Assembly: GCF_016745395.1 (NCBI RefSeq)
Contig: NZ_JAERVJ010000010.1
Span: 132,797 to 196,796, forward strand
DNA from: Methylocystis sp. Sn-Cys
Lineage (GTDB): Bacteria; Pseudomonadota; Alphaproteobacteria; Rhizobiales; Beijerinckiaceae
Length of the DNA: 64,000 nt
Reading direction: 5' to 3'
A program made the translations under genes and the position numbers. This document shows, one piece after another, positions 63,949 to 64,000 of the stretch. The notes under the pieces were generated by a model. It did not search any database. It saw nothing but the letters and a program-made list of their open reading frames with translations, and was not told the origin of the DNA. How positions within the stretch are numbered: position 1 is the first letter of the stretch; each line of letters begins with the position of its first letter.

Positions 63949-64000
63949 TGGATGCGGGGGCAGGATTTGAACCTGCGACCTTCAGGTTATGAGCCTGACG
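63949..64000 (-). tRNA. Initiator tRNA-Met (CAT), partial
   Basis: On the minus strand the last bases give an anticodon arm with CAT, a T-arm (GCAGGTTCAAATCCTGC), the acceptor 3' strand and CCA. It matches initiator tRNA-Met. The 5' ~25 bases lie beyond the window. Confidence 0.9.

Overview
The window is a high-GC alphaproteobacterial chromosome segment, dominated by a rhizobial-type chemotaxis and flagellar supercluster. The gene set (flaF, flbT, motC, motE-like, an FtcR/Rem-type regulator, two short flagellins, a che operon with two cheY genes, cheS-like and cheD), high GC and possible CtrA boxes point to Hyphomicrobiales (Rhizobiales). A Methylocystaceae/Beijerinckiaceae methanotroph-like organism is my guess only. 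No taxonomic marker gene is complete here.

Layout. (1) 1-3.4 kb: AT-richer accessory genes: an unknown protein with two C-terminal membrane segments, a GNAT-like acetyltransferase, and a translationally coupled ASCH/P-loop kinase pair. A tRNA 3'-end-like fragment at 3078-3105 may mark the edge of an integrated island. (2) 3.4-17.3 kb, almost all minus strand: cheW-cheS-like-cheY1-cheA-cheR-cheB-cheY2-cheD, a CheT/CheZ-like candidate, a J-domain-like protein, a lipoprotein, two unknowns, then motA-fliM-fliN-fliG-flhB. (3) 17.7-32.6 kb, plus strand: motE-like, flgH, fliL, fliP, (PilZ on the other strand), flgE, flaF, flbT, flgD, fliQ, flhA, fliR, fliJ-like, flgJ-like, flgN-like, a FliL-like protein, an unknown, then flgB-flgC-fliE-flgG-flgA-flgI. 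(4) 32.6-48.3 kb, mostly minus: a transglycosylase-fliK-motC-motB-fliH-fliF operon, two flagellins, an unknown, fliI-flgF, the plus-strand regulator ftcR, and flgK-flgL. (5) 48.3-54.5 kb: a small membrane-anchored protein, a soluble globin-coupled chemoreceptor, a transmembrane chemoreceptor and three small unknowns. (6) 54.7-63.9 kb: surface polysaccharide genes: rmlD/rfbD, an RgpF/WsaF-type glycosyltransferase, a KpsT-type ABC ATPase, two KpsE-type export proteins and a large GT2 glycosyltransferase. (7) The window ends inside an initiator tRNA-Met gene.

Together regions 2-5 encode nearly a whole flagellum: MS ring, C ring, export gate and ATPase, rod, hook, junction proteins, filament, stator, and the signalling path from receptors through CheA to two CheY proteins. 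fliD, fliS, fliO, flgM and a flagellar sigma factor were not seen, as is common in rhizobial systems. Most interesting beyond the standard genes: a four-copy dispersed hairpin repeat, TTAA arrays that look like CtrA boxes, a DxxxQ protein downstream of cheD, two paralogous pairs of small unknown proteins, and the accessory left end.
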